Below are positions 33,848 to 42,788 of a stretch of DNA of 64,000 nucleotides, one piece after another. Each line of letters opens with the position of its first letter. Positions within the stretch are counted from its first letter, which is position 1. The notes beneath the pieces are model-generated. The model worked only from the letters and a program-made list of their open reading frames with translations. It ran no database searches and had not been told where the DNA came from. Position numbers and translations under genes: made by a program. The DNA is from CBDAQD01 sp965275905 (GTDB taxonomy: Bacteria > Pseudomonadota > Alphaproteobacteria > Rhizobiales > JAJFHC01): positions 45,965-109,964 of the forward strand of contig CBDHYJ010000049.1 of assembly GCA_965275905.1 (NCBI GenBank). Reading direction: 5' to 3'.

Positions 33848-34918
33848 TCATCTCAGAGATTGTAGTTTCCTCGATACCGAATGAAGCCGGTCGGTGAATT
33901 GCCGAAAGTCCGAATCGAAATTTGTATGCCTTCCGCACTGGCTCAGCATTCTGATCCAACTTCCAGTATTCTTGATGGTCCGGTCCAAGTCGCCGATTTC
34001 AGCAAGGTCTGTCTTCGAGATGGAATTGGATTCGCTGAGCCGCGTTACAGCTTCTGCCCGAGATTCAAACTCTTCCAGAAACTCAGTTGTCTCCAGAGCA
34101 TAAAGCGAACTGTTCATCGCAATCCAGACACAGTGCCCGCGAGCCTCTTCAGATTCGAACTCAGCATTCATGATTCTGACGACACCACGATCTTCAAGTA
34201 GTTTGGTCCAGTCGTGATCCAGGACCAGTCGATCCTTCGGGTCTGGTGAGCGCCGGTCCTGTTCCAGACAATATGCCTCCAGGTCGAAAGAAACCTGAGC
34301 ATCTGATTTTGGCTTGATTGAGATTTTGAGTTCCAGATTGCTTTCGCTTCTTTTTCGTCGGCGATCCGGCAAACTCTGGTTCACGGCCATCCGCTGCGAC
34401 AGCGAGCGATCCTTCCTCTTGGGATCGGGTCGAACGGCGAAACGACGCGTCACGACGGGGCAGATATTTATCTCAGCGCCCATCTTCGCTGATGCTTTTG
34501 CCGATAACCTCGATTCAAACCGAAGCGACTCGCCGTACCACTTACCATTGCCCTTGAAGCTGTAGTCTTTCGAGAAGAATTCCGATTCAATGCCTGTGCT
34601 TACGTCGACGGCAAAACAAAGGCCGCCATCCTTGGCCTGCTGTTCTAGGGAGACATCCAGTTCTTTGATCCAGCGGATCTTGTCGTCGCTGGTCTTGGTC
34701 GAGTAATTCTCGCCATCGCCCTTGCAGACCCGGGCGATCTCCCCCGTCCGATATCGTCTCTTTTCGTCCATATTGTTGCAGGTTTCGTCGGCGCAGTAAG
34801 GCGCCGCCCCTCCGGGTGCCATCAGAATGGCGCGGAAACATTCATCGGCTGAGGCATCATGATTGAATGCAATCCCAATAAATGGAAATACTATTGCGAA
34901 TTTTGCTACTTTTTTCAT
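33848..34918 (-). CDS. Secreted orphan protein in a low-GC islet
   Basis: I do not recognise this 356-residue protein. It has a signal peptide (MKKVAKFAIVFPFIGIAF, cleavage near ASA-DE) and a mature part with scattered cysteines (~10) and many charged residues; no known domain is evident. ATG 34918 is used because a TTG 12 bases upstream only lengthens the signal. Base composition is clearly lower in GC than the neighbours, and a very AT-rich upstream region follows, so horizontal acquisition is likely. Confidence 0.65.
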   Translation of the reverse strand: MKKVAKFAIVFPFIGIAFNHDASADECFRAILMAPGGAAPYCADETCNNMDEKRRYRTGEIARVCKGDGENYSTKTSDDKIRWIKELDVSLEQQAKDGGLCFAVDVSTGIESEFFSKDYSFKGNGKWYGESLRFESRLSAKASAKMGAEINICPVVTRRFAVRPDPKRKDRSLSQRMAVNQSLPDRRRKRSESNLELKISIKPKSDAQVSFDLEAYCLEQDRRSPDPKDRLVLDHDWTKLLEDRGVVRIMNAEFESEEARGHCVWIAMNSSLYALETTEFLEEFESRAEAVTRLSESNSISKTDLAEIGDLDRTIKNTGSWIRMLSQCGRHTNFDSDFRQFTDRLHSVSRKLQSLR

Positions 34919-35232
34919 ATCAAAACTCAAAAAATGGAAATTTGTAGATTAAAGTATATATTAAAAAAGTAATAATGTCAATTTTACTGACAAAATGTGC
35001 TAAATAATATTATTTCATAAGTATAAATACTTGAAAAATGTGATAAATATAAATTAAATAATGAAAATATCATGAAGAAATTCGATCATCGGTGAGTTCA
35101 CATTCTGGCATGAGACTGAGAGGAAAATGGGGGTTTCCAATGTTGCACACAGCTTGTTGAGCCTTTAGCGTCGCCCCGACCATTGTCGATAGCATCAACG
35201 AAATTCAATCGAAGCCTAGACACAGAACCACT
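34919..35232. other. AT-rich gene-free interval
   Basis: About 314 bases without a gene. The first ~170 bases are extremely AT-rich, with runs such as AATAATATTATT, and contrast with the GC-rich window. It probably holds the promoter of the secreted orphan gene and a foreign-DNA boundary. No operator, RNA or IS end was recognised. Confidence 0.7.
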
Positions 35233-36303
35233 ATGTCCCGAAAAGTCATCGTCGTCGGTGCAGGCATTATCGGTGCGGCGATCGCCTATGAACTGGCAAA
35301 ACGCGGCGCGGCCGTGACCGTGCTCGACCGGTCGGCACCCGCGACGGGCGCCACGGGCCAGTCCTTCGGCTGGGTCAACGCCAACGCGGCCGACAGCCCG
35401 GAGTATTTCCGGTTGCGCCGGGCGGCCATGGACGCACACCACGAACTGCGGGAAGAACTCGGCGAAGGAATTGCCGCGAAGTGGGGCGGCAGCCTCTACT
35501 GGGAAGTCGAGGGTGACGAGCTCGCACGCGAGTTCGCCATGCTCGAAGAGTTCGGCTATCCGGTCGCGTCCGTCGACAGGACGCGCTTCGGGCAACTGGC
35601 GCCGCGCGTGGCCAATGCGCCGGAGCACTGCATCCTGAGCGAACTGGAGGGTGCTGCCGACCCGGTCGCCATCACTGCAACCCTGTTGAGGGCCGCAGCA
35701 AAACACGGTGCGGGAACGGTGTTCGGTTGCGAGGCGCGGGGTATTGTCCGCAATGGCGACCGCATCACCGGCGTCGAGACGAGCGTCGGTGAAATGCCGT
35801 GCAGCGATGTCGTGATCGCAGCGGGTATCTTCACGCAGGACCTGCTTGCAACGGCCGGAATACGCCTCCCCATGGACAACCGCAGAGGGCTGATAGTGCA
35901 TACCGCGCCGGTCGAGCCCTGCATCGATCACCTGATCCTCGCGCCGGAAATTCACTTTCACCAGCGTGCCGACGGCGTGCTGCTGATGGGCGAGAGGTTC
36001 AGCGGGGAAACCGCACCCGGCGATCCCGTGGCGTTCGCGAACGAGTTGCTGCACCGCCTCAAGGCACGGCTGCCGGATGTCGAGGGTCTCGCCATCGACC
36101 GCATCGTTCTGGGCGTCCGCCCGGTGCCGCTCGACGGTCACCCCGCCGTCGGGTGGGCTGAGGGGGAGCGGGGCGTCTACGTGGCCTCGATGCACAGCGG
36201 CATTACGCTCGGTCCGCTTATAGGCAGACTCGCCGCGGCTGAAATCCTCGAAGACGACCGGTCGGACCTGCTGGTCCCGTTCCGGCCGACACGGTTCAAC
36301 TAG
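35233..36303 (+). CDS. FAD-dependent oxidoreductase, D-amino-acid-dehydrogenase-like
   Basis: A 356-residue flavoprotein of the DAO superfamily. The FAD motif VIVVGAGIIGAAIAYELA is at residues 5-22, ATGQSFGWVNANA follows, and the C-terminus has VYVASMHSGITLGPLIG. It should oxidise an amino or imino acid such as a D-amino acid or N-alkyl glycine. The alpha/beta hydrolase gene follows 15 bases later in the same direction. Confidence 0.87.
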   Translation: MSRKVIVVGAGIIGAAIAYELAKRGAAVTVLDRSAPATGATGQSFGWVNANAADSPEYFRLRRAAMDAHHELREELGEGIAAKWGGSLYWEVEGDELAREFAMLEEFGYPVASVDRTRFGQLAPRVANAPEHCILSELEGAADPVAITATLLRAAAKHGAGTVFGCEARGIVRNGDRITGVETSVGEMPCSDVVIAAGIFTQDLLATAGIRLPMDNRRGLIVHTAPVEPCIDHLILAPEIHFHQRADGVLLMGERFSGETAPGDPVAFANELLHRLKARLPDVEGLAIDRIVLGVRPVPLDGHPAVGWAEGERGVYVASMHSGITLGPLIGRLAAAEILEDDRSDLLVPFRPTRFN

Positions 36304-36318
36304 GATGCAGGCGGACAA

Positions 36319-37149
36319 ATGACCGACACCAGACCGCTGACCAGGGAGGTTATTGATTTCGAGATCGACGGTGTGTCGCTAAATGTGGCGGCGATGCACC
36401 GGGAAGGGGAGAGGCCGCCGGTCGTCTTCCTTCACGGGTTTGGCTCGACCAAGGAAGATTACGCCGACGCGGCCTTCTATCCGCAGTTTGAAAACCGGCG
36501 CCTGATCGCGTTCGATGCGCCGGGCTGCGGTGAAACCGCGTGCGCCGATCTTTCGGCACTGTCCATTCCGTTCCTGAAGCGGACCGCGGAGACGGTTTTG
36601 CGGCATTTCGGGGTCGGGCGGTTTCACCTGGTGGGTCATTCCATGGGCGGTCTCACGGCACTGATGCTGGCAGGCGACAATCGCGACTCGGTTCTGAGCT
36701 TTGCGAATATCGAGGGCAATGTAGCGCCGGAAGACTGTTTCCTGAGCCGGCAGGTGCTTGAATATCCGGCCGACGATCCGGCCGAGTTTCTGAGGGCATT
36801 CGGGGAGCGCGCCTGGAATACCGCCAGTTTCTCGTCTCCGCTCTACTCCGCCGCGCTGCACCACAAGGTGCGCGCGGAAGCCGTGGCACCGATCTTCCGG
36901 TCCATGGTCGCGCTTTCGGACAACGAGGACCTGATGTCGAGGTTCACGAGTCTCCCTTGCCCGAAAATGTTCGTCTATGGCGAGCAGAACCGGTCTCTTT
37001 CCTATCTCGGGACGCTGGTAATGCGCGGCGCGCAACTGGCCGAGATCGAACATTCCGGTCACTGGCCCATGTATTCCAATGCCCCGCAACTTTGGACGCG
37101 GCTGGGCGCTTTCTTCGACCAGGCCGAGATCGAACCCTGGGCGGAATAG
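36319..37149 (+). CDS. Alpha/beta hydrolase
   Basis: A 276-residue hydrolase with the oxyanion segment FLHGFGSTKEDYAD, nucleophile elbow GHSMGG, and C-terminal catalytic His in HSGHWPMY. No signal peptide. Probably an esterase or C-C hydrolase. It shares an operon with the upstream FAD oxidoreductase; the substrate link between them is not known. Confidence 0.87.
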   Translation: MTDTRPLTREVIDFEIDGVSLNVAAMHREGERPPVVFLHGFGSTKEDYADAAFYPQFENRRLIAFDAPGCGETACADLSALSIPFLKRTAETVLRHFGVGRFHLVGHSMGGLTALMLAGDNRDSVLSFANIEGNVAPEDCFLSRQVLEYPADDPAEFLRAFGERAWNTASFSSPLYSAALHHKVRAEAVAPIFRSMVALSDNEDLMSRFTSLPCPKMFVYGEQNRSLSYLGTLVMRGAQLAEIEHSGHWPMYSNAPQLWTRLGAFFDQAEIEPWAE

Positions 37150-37194
37150 AGCCGCTTCGGCGTTTCACCTGGCCTATTGGCAGCAGCCGGTGCA

Positions 37195-37890
37195 TCAATC
37201 CGTAAAGTCGGCGGACCCGAAAAGCTCGGCGAATTTTCGCTCGCCGGCTCTTGAAAATTGCACGACCCGCGTACCCTCTTCGCGCTTGGCCCATTTGAGT
37301 GCGTAAATCCGGTCGAGCAGGGCGGTTCCAAGAGCGCCGGCAAGATGGCTGCGCCGCGCGCTCCAGTCGAGGCACGACCGGCACATCGGCCGGCGTTTGG
37401 TGTCGAGCGAATCCACATCGATCCCGAAATCGGTCATGAATGTCCGGCCGTCTTTCGTGAGGATGAGGTCCTCTCCCTTGCGCGCAATCAGTCCGCGCGC
37501 TGTCAGACTGTCGAGCATCCGGACGCCCGTTTCGCCGGCGAGGTGGTTGTAGCAGACGCGCGCCTTCCTGAGCGCCGGGTCCTTCGGGCCGGTGCGCACG
37601 CGCATGTGCCCGGCGCGTGCCGCGAGACCCATCAGGCCTTCAAGGACGTCGGCCACGTCGTCGTCGGACAGCCGGAAATAGCGGTGGCGGCCCTGCTTGC
37701 GCTGGGTGATCAGGCCGCCCTGTTCGAGCTTTGAGAGATGCGAGCTCGCGGTCTGAAGCGTGACGCCGGCTTCCTGTGCCAATTCGCTCGCGGTCAGTGC
37801 GCGGCCGCTCATCATGGCGGTCAGCATGTTGGCCCGGGCCGGATCGCCGACAAGCGATGCGACAAGGGCAATGTTCGGTCCTGCCTTCAT
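37195..37890 (-). CDS. ArsR-family transcriptional regulator with C-terminal extension
   Basis: A 231-residue regulator, about twice the usual ArsR length. The N-terminal winged helix reads ASELAQEAGVTLQTASSHLS (HTH) and GLITQRKQGRHRYFRL (wing). The C-terminal ~130 residues form a second helical or winged region with a CRSCLDW cysteine pair that could bind metal or react with oxidants. It is divergent from the NIPSNAP and ABM genes, with inverted-repeat operators in between. Confidence 0.88.
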   Translation of the reverse strand: MKAGPNIALVASLVGDPARANMLTAMMSGRALTASELAQEAGVTLQTASSHLSKLEQGGLITQRKQGRHRYFRLSDDDVADVLEGLMGLAARAGHMRVRTGPKDPALRKARVCYNHLAGETGVRMLDSLTARGLIARKGEDLILTKDGRTFMTDFGIDVDSLDTKRRPMCRSCLDWSARRSHLAGALGTALLDRIYALKWAKREEGTRVVQFSRAGERKFAELFGSADFTD

Positions 37891-37891
37891 C

Positions 37892-37957
37892 GTTCGATTC
37901 TAATCGAACTATGAGAGTGACTCAATCGTGTAATCTGGATAGTATTCATAGTTCGAT
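37892..37957. promoter_or_regulatory. ArsR operators, two inverted repeats
   Basis: GTTCGATT-N2-AATCGAAC (37892-37909) is a near-perfect palindrome directly before the ArsR start. ATCGAACTATG at 37903 is repeated inverted as CATAGTTCGAT at 37947-37957. The region covers the divergent promoter, so the ArsR protein probably represses itself and the NIPSNAP/ABM genes. Confidence 0.7.
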
Positions 37958-38025
37958 CGGTGTCGAAGCATATGGGCAACAAAAGACCCCATATGCACCA
38001 TGACCAATCAGCAAGGAGACGCCCG

Positions 38026-38358
38026 ATGACCGTACTGTGTTACATCCGATACGAAATCGATCCGTTCAAGCGCGACACGTTCGAGGATTATGCCGCCAAC
38101 TGGGCGACCATTATCCCGGATTGCGGCGGGCATTGCCTCGGATATTTCATGCCTCATGAAGGCACGAACAATATTGCACTCGGGCTCAACACGTTCGAGA
38201 GTCTGGCGGCTTACGAAACCTATCGGGAGCGCCTCCGGACCGATGCGAACGGTGCATCGAACTACCGCTTGGCGGAAGACAACCGTCTGATTCTCGGCGA
38301 GGAGCGCACGTTTCTGCGCCCGGCAAGAGGTCATGCGGTCCCGGTTCCGCGATCATGA
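38026..38358 (+). CDS. NIPSNAP family protein
   Basis: A 110-residue ferredoxin-like-fold protein of the NIPSNAP group: VLCYIRYEIDPFKRDTFEDY, GYFMPHEGTNNIALGL and SLAAYETYRERLRTD are typical. AAGGAGAC precedes ATG 38026. Function unknown in bacteria; the fold is shared with small monooxygenases. It is the first gene under the ArsR operators. Confidence 0.88.
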   Translation: MTVLCYIRYEIDPFKRDTFEDYAANWATIIPDCGGHCLGYFMPHEGTNNIALGLNTFESLAAYETYRERLRTDANGASNYRLAEDNRLILGEERTFLRPARGHAVPVPRS

Positions 38359-38398
38359 GCCGCGGAGTCGAGGCAATGCAAATGCGAAAGGGCAGCCC

Positions 38399-38743
38399 AT
38401 GATTGCAGTCATCTTCGAAGTCCAGCCGAAACCGGGTTGCGAGCAGTCCTATTTCGACATCGCCGCCGGTCTGAAGACGGAACTGGAAACGATTGACGGG
38501 TTCATTTCTGTCGAGCGGTTCGAAAGTCTCATGACGCCCGGCAAGGTGCTGTCTCTGTCCTTCTGGCGCGACGAAGAGGCTGTAAAGGCGTGGCGGGAAA
38601 CCGCCCATCACCGGGGCGCCCAGACCCAGGGCCGGGACAACCTGTTCGCGGACTACCGGCTGCGCGTCGCCTCGGTGATGCGTGATTACGGCCTGGACAA
38701 CCGCGCCGAAGCGCCTGAAGACAGCCGCGCTTTGCACGGGTGA
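38399..38743 (+). CDS. Antibiotic-biosynthesis-monooxygenase (ABM) domain protein
   Basis: A 114-residue protein with the ABM fold: IAVIFEVQPKPGCEQSYFDI, FISVERFESL, VLSLSFWRDEEAVKAWR and TAHHRGAQTQGR. Such proteins act as cofactor-free quinol or haem-degrading monooxygenases. ATG 38399 has AAAGGGC upstream. It follows the NIPSNAP gene by 40 bases and shares its regulation. Substrate unknown. Confidence 0.87.
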   Translation: MIAVIFEVQPKPGCEQSYFDIAAGLKTELETIDGFISVERFESLMTPGKVLSLSFWRDEEAVKAWRETAHHRGAQTQGRDNLFADYRLRVASVMRDYGLDNRAEAPEDSRALHG

Positions 38744-38754
38744 CACGTTTCGTT

Positions 38755-38850
38755 TCCCGGAAGCCCGGCAGGGCTGTCCGGGACCGTTCCATACTCAAGC
38801 CTGTGCTCGTTACGGCCCCGGTCTGCCCTGCGGGCAACCGGGGAACGGGA
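38755..38850. repeat. Mosaic REP-like repeat, copy A
   Basis: The segment begins with a hairpin (TCCCGGA ... TCCGGGA, inner AGCCC-GGCA-GGGCT) and continues through CCGTTCCA, GGCCCCGG and GGGAACGG. A related sequence with the two halves in the opposite order occurs at 48092-48220. It lies between the convergent ABM and small helical-protein genes. Confidence 0.65.
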
Positions 38851-38868
38851 AGGGCGGCAGCGTCACCG

Positions 38869-39156
38869 TCAACCCCACTCCGGCTCTTCCCGGCCGTGGC
38901 GGATCAGGGATGCGCGGTATCGGCTGACCAGTTCCTCGTCACCGGCTTCGAGCGCGAAGACGAAGGCGTGGGTGAAAAAGAAACACGCCGCCTCGATGTC
39001 GCCGGCGGCCTTGTGCCCCGCCGCCGCCTCGCCGTAGAGTTCTGCAAGGCGCGCAGGATCGGCGTCGCCGGCATGCTCGTCCAGCAACGCCTCGTCGAGG
39101 CTTGGCGATCCTCCTTCGTCGCGACCAGGACCTTTATTCAGAAGATCTTTTGCCAT
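38869..39156 (-). CDS. Small helical (TPR-like) protein
   Basis: A 95-residue acidic protein downstream of the Rieske oxygenase. Its second half (AELYGEAAAGHKAAGDIEAA, HAFVFALEAGDEELVSRY) reads like one or two tetratricopeptide-type helix pairs. GGGAGAAC precedes the ATG. I do not know a function; as the next gene on the strand it may assist or accompany the oxygenase. Confidence 0.7.
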   Translation of the reverse strand: MAKDLLNKGPGRDEGGSPSLDEALLDEHAGDADPARLAELYGEAAAGHKAAGDIEAACFFFTHAFVFALEAGDEELVSRYRASLIRHGREEPEWG

Positions 39157-39252
39157 CCGGTTCTCCCGGCCCGACCATCCGACAAGGGTACCCTCGGGGT
39201 GGTTGGGCCGGGGGAGCGGGATGGTCAGACATCAAAGGCGCAGCCTTTGAAA

Positions 39253-40404
39253 TCAAGCGGCGAACTGGCGCGCCACCCAGTCGTGGAACGTGTGGGTCGG
39301 TTCGTCCATGACGGGCGAAAACTTGCCGCCGTCGAAGCCGGGCGCATGCCGGCCGGCCTGCATGCCCTCGACGACGAAGACGTCTTCGTCGAACACCTCG
39401 CGCCACATGACCGCGTTTCTTTCGCGCAGATCGGCCCAGTCCGGCCCGGTCATTTCAGGGGACGTGTAGTAGATCTCGACCCGTTCCGTCGTGCGATCAT
39501 GGGCAACAGCTTCGAGCAGGATAGCGAAGAAATGATCCCGGTGAATGCCGATCAGGACGTTCGGATAGAGCGCGATATATTCCGCGCCCGTGTCCCATTT
39601 ATCCGAAAGCCCGGGAAAGTCGGTGAACTTGCGTCCGGAGTCGTCGAGTTGCGGGCTGTAGACCTCGGTACCCTGGCCGGAGAACTGGCCGGGCTCGACG
39701 ATGTGGTAGTGGTCTTCCAACCGGGAATAGCTGTTGAGGCCGGGGTGAACCCAGGGCAGGTGATAGCTCTCGCAGTAGTTCTCGACCGCGAGCTTCCAGT
39801 TGGATGCGAGTTCGAGCACGAACGAGGATTCCGGCCCGCCGTGATGAACCGGATTGCCGGCAAACTCGCCCCACCGTTCCATGACCCCGCCGGCATAGTC
39901 CTCGAAAGGCGGGGCGTCGCCGGTAAGGTTGACGAAGACCATGTCCATCCATACGGCCGATCGCACCTCGATCAGCCCGAGCTCGTCGCGCCTGATCGAG
40001 TCGTGGGTGTTCTGGCCCGGTCCGCCCACATGCGGCGTGGTCTTCAGGGAGCCGTCGAGCCCGTAGCACCAGGAATGGTAGGGACAGCGGATGGCGCCCC
40101 TGATCGGGCCCGCCTCGCGCACCAGGATCATGCCGCGGTGACGGCAGACGTTCTGGAACACGCGCACCATTCCGTCGCGGTCCCGCACCATGAGCAGCGG
40201 CGCGCCGGCAAATTCGATCGGCTTTGCCGTGCCCGGTTCGGCGACGTCCTTGGCGAAGCCGATGCAGGCCCAGTTGCGCGCGAACACCTTCTGGCGTTCT
40301 TCGACGAACAGGTCCGGGTCCGTGTAAAACGCGTTCGGCAGGCCTCTTGCGACGTCCACCGGCGTCGTCACGGCGTCAAGCGAGGAACGGTCGATCATGT
40401 TCAT
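39253..40404 (-). CDS. Rieske non-haem iron oxygenase, alpha subunit
   Basis: A 383-residue ring-hydroxylating-type oxygenase. The Rieske cluster ligands are C-x-H in VCRHRGM and C-x-x-H in RCPYHSWCYG. The mononuclear iron site follows as ENYCESYHLPWVHPG (the E/D-x-x-H-x-x-x-x-H type). A downstream Asp completes the triad. GGGAGG lies before ATG 40404. No reductase or ferredoxin gene is adjacent. Related single-component systems act on betaine, carnitine or aromatic acids; the substrate here is unknown. Confidence 0.9.
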   Translation of the reverse strand: MNMIDRSSLDAVTTPVDVARGLPNAFYTDPDLFVEERQKVFARNWACIGFAKDVAEPGTAKPIEFAGAPLLMVRDRDGMVRVFQNVCRHRGMILVREAGPIRGAIRCPYHSWCYGLDGSLKTTPHVGGPGQNTHDSIRRDELGLIEVRSAVWMDMVFVNLTGDAPPFEDYAGGVMERWGEFAGNPVHHGGPESSFVLELASNWKLAVENYCESYHLPWVHPGLNSYSRLEDHYHIVEPGQFSGQGTEVYSPQLDDSGRKFTDFPGLSDKWDTGAEYIALYPNVLIGIHRDHFFAILLEAVAHDRTTERVEIYYTSPEMTGPDWADLRERNAVMWREVFDEDVFVVEGMQAGRHAPGFDGGKFSPVMDEPTHTFHDWVARQFAA

Positions 40405-40498
40405 GGGCGCAATCCTCCCGATAGCGTTTGCGCAAAAATCCTCACGATGAAGCAAAGCGGCAAAACCGGTCCGTTTCAATAGCATTAAGTTGCGACTT

Positions 40499-40519
40499 CG
40501 ATTGATTTGAACTCAATCG
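40499..40519. promoter_or_regulatory. Candidate LysR operator
   Basis: CGATTGA-N7-TCAATCG, a perfect 7-base inverted repeat containing the LysR-type T-N11-A layout, overlaps the stop of the LysR gene and lies ~95 bases upstream of the Rieske oxygenase start. It is a plausible binding site for that regulator. Confidence 0.4.
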
Positions 40520-41418
40520 TTGACATCCGCCGACTGGGCAATGAGCCAGTCGCGCAGAGCAACGGTCGCGGGATCCGGTTCGCGACTGGCGGGCCAGGTG
40601 ACGAAATGGGACTGCGGCGCCGTAACCTCCCAGGTGCCGAGCCTGACGAGCCTGCCCTGTTCGATCATGGGCGAGACAAGCCGTTCCCACCCGAGCGCCA
40701 CCCCCTGACTGTCCTGCGCGGCCTGCATGACGATGACATAGCTGGTGAAGGTGCGGACCCGGTTCGGCCTGATCTGCTCGCCCCGGCGCCGGAACCAGCC
40801 GGTCCAGTCCAGCCAGGTCGGATCCTGGGCTTCAAGCTGCAGCAGCGGCAGGGCGGCAAGATCCGAGATGTCGCCGGGTGCGGCTGTCTCCGCGAATGCC
40901 GGCGAACACACCGGAAAAATGCAGTCGCCGAAGAGCCGCTCGGCATGTTCTCCCGGCCATTTGCCGTCGCCGTATCGAAGGTTGAGATCCGCGTTCGCCA
41001 GTTGCAGTTCCTCGGCGTTGTCGGAGATGACGTGGTTGACCGTAATGTCCATGTGACTGCGCCAGAAATCTCCGAGACGCGGCATCAGCCACATCGACGC
41101 AAAGGCGATCGTGGTTGCGATCGTGACCGCGCTTTCGTGTTCGGCGCGCAACTGCCTCACCGTGTCGGCAATGGTCCTGAAGCTCGCATTGAGCGTCCCG
41201 AACAGGGTTTCCCCCGGCGCGGTCAGCCTGACGCCGCGATGGATGCGCTGGAACAGGGGCTGGCCGATATCGGCCTCGAGCGCCTTGATCTGCCGGCTCA
41301 CGGCGCCGGGCGTCACGCTGAGCTCGCCCGCGGCCTTTTTGAAGCTCAGATGGCGGGCTGCAGCCTCGAATGCGGCGAGCGCTGTCAGGGACGGCAGGTT
41401 GTAATGGCGTCTGGCCAT
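40513..41418 (-). CDS. LysR-family regulator, GcvA-like
   Basis: A 301-residue LysR regulator. The N-terminal helix-turn-helix reads LTALAAFEAAARHLSFKKAA then VTPGAVSRQIKALE, the GcvA subgroup pattern. The C-terminal part is the effector-binding domain. It lies immediately upstream of the Rieske oxygenase on the same strand and is the probable activator of that gene. Confidence 0.9.
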   Translation of the reverse strand: MARRHYNLPSLTALAAFEAAARHLSFKKAAGELSVTPGAVSRQIKALEADIGQPLFQRIHRGVRLTAPGETLFGTLNASFRTIADTVRQLRAEHESAVTIATTIAFASMWLMPRLGDFWRSHMDITVNHVISDNAEELQLANADLNLRYGDGKWPGEHAERLFGDCIFPVCSPAFAETAAPGDISDLAALPLLQLEAQDPTWLDWTGWFRRRGEQIRPNRVRTFTSYVIVMQAAQDSQGVALGWERLVSPMIEQGRLVRLGTWEVTAPQSHFVTWPASREPDPATVALRDWLIAQSADVND

Positions 41419-41495
41419 GGTCCGGCGTCATTTCACGTGAGTTCAAAGCCGGGTCAATTGGACGCCCTGCGGGATCGGAATTCAAGCGCTTTGTG

Positions 41496-42533
41496 TCAAT
41501 TGCCGTCAGGCGGCCCGGCGGTCGTTTCGCGCGCAACGATCGAGGTCTCCAGTTCGACCGACCGGGTCTCCCCTCCGGCGATGGCGTCGAGCAGCAGCTC
41601 GGCTGCTCTTGCACCCATGTCGCGCGACGGGACATTCACCGTGGTGAGGGCCGGTGAGACCTGGCCGGTGATCGGCAGGTTGTCGAAACCCGTAACCGAG
41701 AGATCTGCCGGAATCCCGATGCCGCGGTGGGCAGCCTCGAACAGCAGCCCGAGGGCGATGACGTCATTCCCGGCGAGGATCGCGGTCGGCGGATCCGGCC
41801 GTTCCATGAGATTGCCCAGTGCGCGGCGGCCCGCGGCGATGGAGTAGAGGCACTCGACCAGCAGATTTCTGTCCAGCGTCATCCCGTGTGCCGCGAGTTC
41901 CGCCCTGACGCCGTCGACACGTGCTGCCGCCCGGTCATTGCCTTCTGTGATGCCGGCCGCCATGGCGATGCGCCGGTGCCCCAGATCGATCAGATATCGC
42001 GTCATCGCCCGCGCGGCGCTGCGGTTGTCGAAGCCGGCCATGAGCTGAGGCGCGTCCGGGTCGAACGCCCAGGTGTTGATTGCCGGCACGTTGGCGCGCT
42101 CAAGCAGGGCATAGGTCGCTTCGTCGTGTTCCAGTCCGACCAGCATGATTCCGTCAACGCCTCGCTCAAGCAGACGACGGACCTGGTCGGCTTCGTGTTC
42201 GAGCGAATAATTCGAGACGGAAATCAGCAGGGTGTAACCGAGTTCCGTGAGCCGGGCTTCGAACGCGCCGATGCCGGAGGCAAAAATGGCGTTGTCGAGT
42301 GTCGGAATGACCGCACCTACAGTGAACGACCGCTTCGATGCAAGTGCGCGCGCGGCACCATGGCGGACGTAACCGAGGGACTTCACCACGTCCTCGACGC
42401 GCTCCTTCAAGCTCCCGCTTACCAGATCAGGCGCGTTCAGCACCCGCGAGACCGTCGCCGTCGAAACGCCCGCGGCGCGTGCGATATCTGCAAGCGTGGC
42501 CTGCGGACCGCTTCTTGGCTTTCGCAGTGTCAT
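41496..42533 (-). CDS. LacI-family repressor
   Basis: A 345-residue LacI/GntR-type sugar repressor. The DNA-binding domain is ATLADIARAAGVSTATVSR with hinge helix ARALASKRS. The periplasmic-binding-like core has TVGAVIPTLDN and GFDNLPITGQVSP. It is divergent from the SDR/zinc-dehydrogenase genes; a perfect LacI-type palindrome lies between. By analogy with IdnR/GntR it would answer to a sugar acid such as idonate or gluconate. Confidence 0.9.
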   Translation of the reverse strand: MTLRKPRSGPQATLADIARAAGVSTATVSRVLNAPDLVSGSLKERVEDVVKSLGYVRHGAARALASKRSFTVGAVIPTLDNAIFASGIGAFEARLTELGYTLLISVSNYSLEHEADQVRRLLERGVDGIMLVGLEHDEATYALLERANVPAINTWAFDPDAPQLMAGFDNRSAARAMTRYLIDLGHRRIAMAAGITEGNDRAAARVDGVRAELAAHGMTLDRNLLVECLYSIAAGRRALGNLMERPDPPTAILAGNDVIALGLLFEAAHRGIGIPADLSVTGFDNLPITGQVSPALTTVNVPSRDMGARAAELLLDAIAGGETRSVELETSIVARETTAGPPDGN

Positions 42534-42625
42534 GAGTGTGATCCGGCGCGCTGAGTCTTGACCATGGAGTCAAAGTCCTAACGGAAATCGGGCTTGACCG
42601 GAAACCCGTTTATGCTAACTATCGT

Positions 42626-42641
42626 ATGTAAGCGCTTACAT
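42626..42641. promoter_or_regulatory. LacI-family operator
   Basis: ATGTAAGCGCTTACAT is a perfect 16-base palindrome with the central CG typical of LacI-family sites. A half-site TGTAAGCGA follows at 42657. It sits in the 255-base interval between the LacI gene and the downstream short reading frame and should control the SDR/dehydrogenase genes and the repressor itself. Confidence 0.8.
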
Positions 42642-42788
42642 CTCTTTTTCGCCGGAGTGTAAGCGATTTCGGCTTGGGCTTGGAACCGTATACAAGCCGG
42701 GGTGCAATCTCACGGTCGGACACACAGCATCTGTATCCGGTCCCTGATCGGTATTCCTTGAAGAGAATGTTCGAACGAGGTCGTTGGC

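Noticed and set aside
37892..37909. GTTCGATTC as a tRNA T-loop
   Set aside because: No acceptor, D or anticodon arms can be drawn; the sequence is one arm of a palindromic operator.
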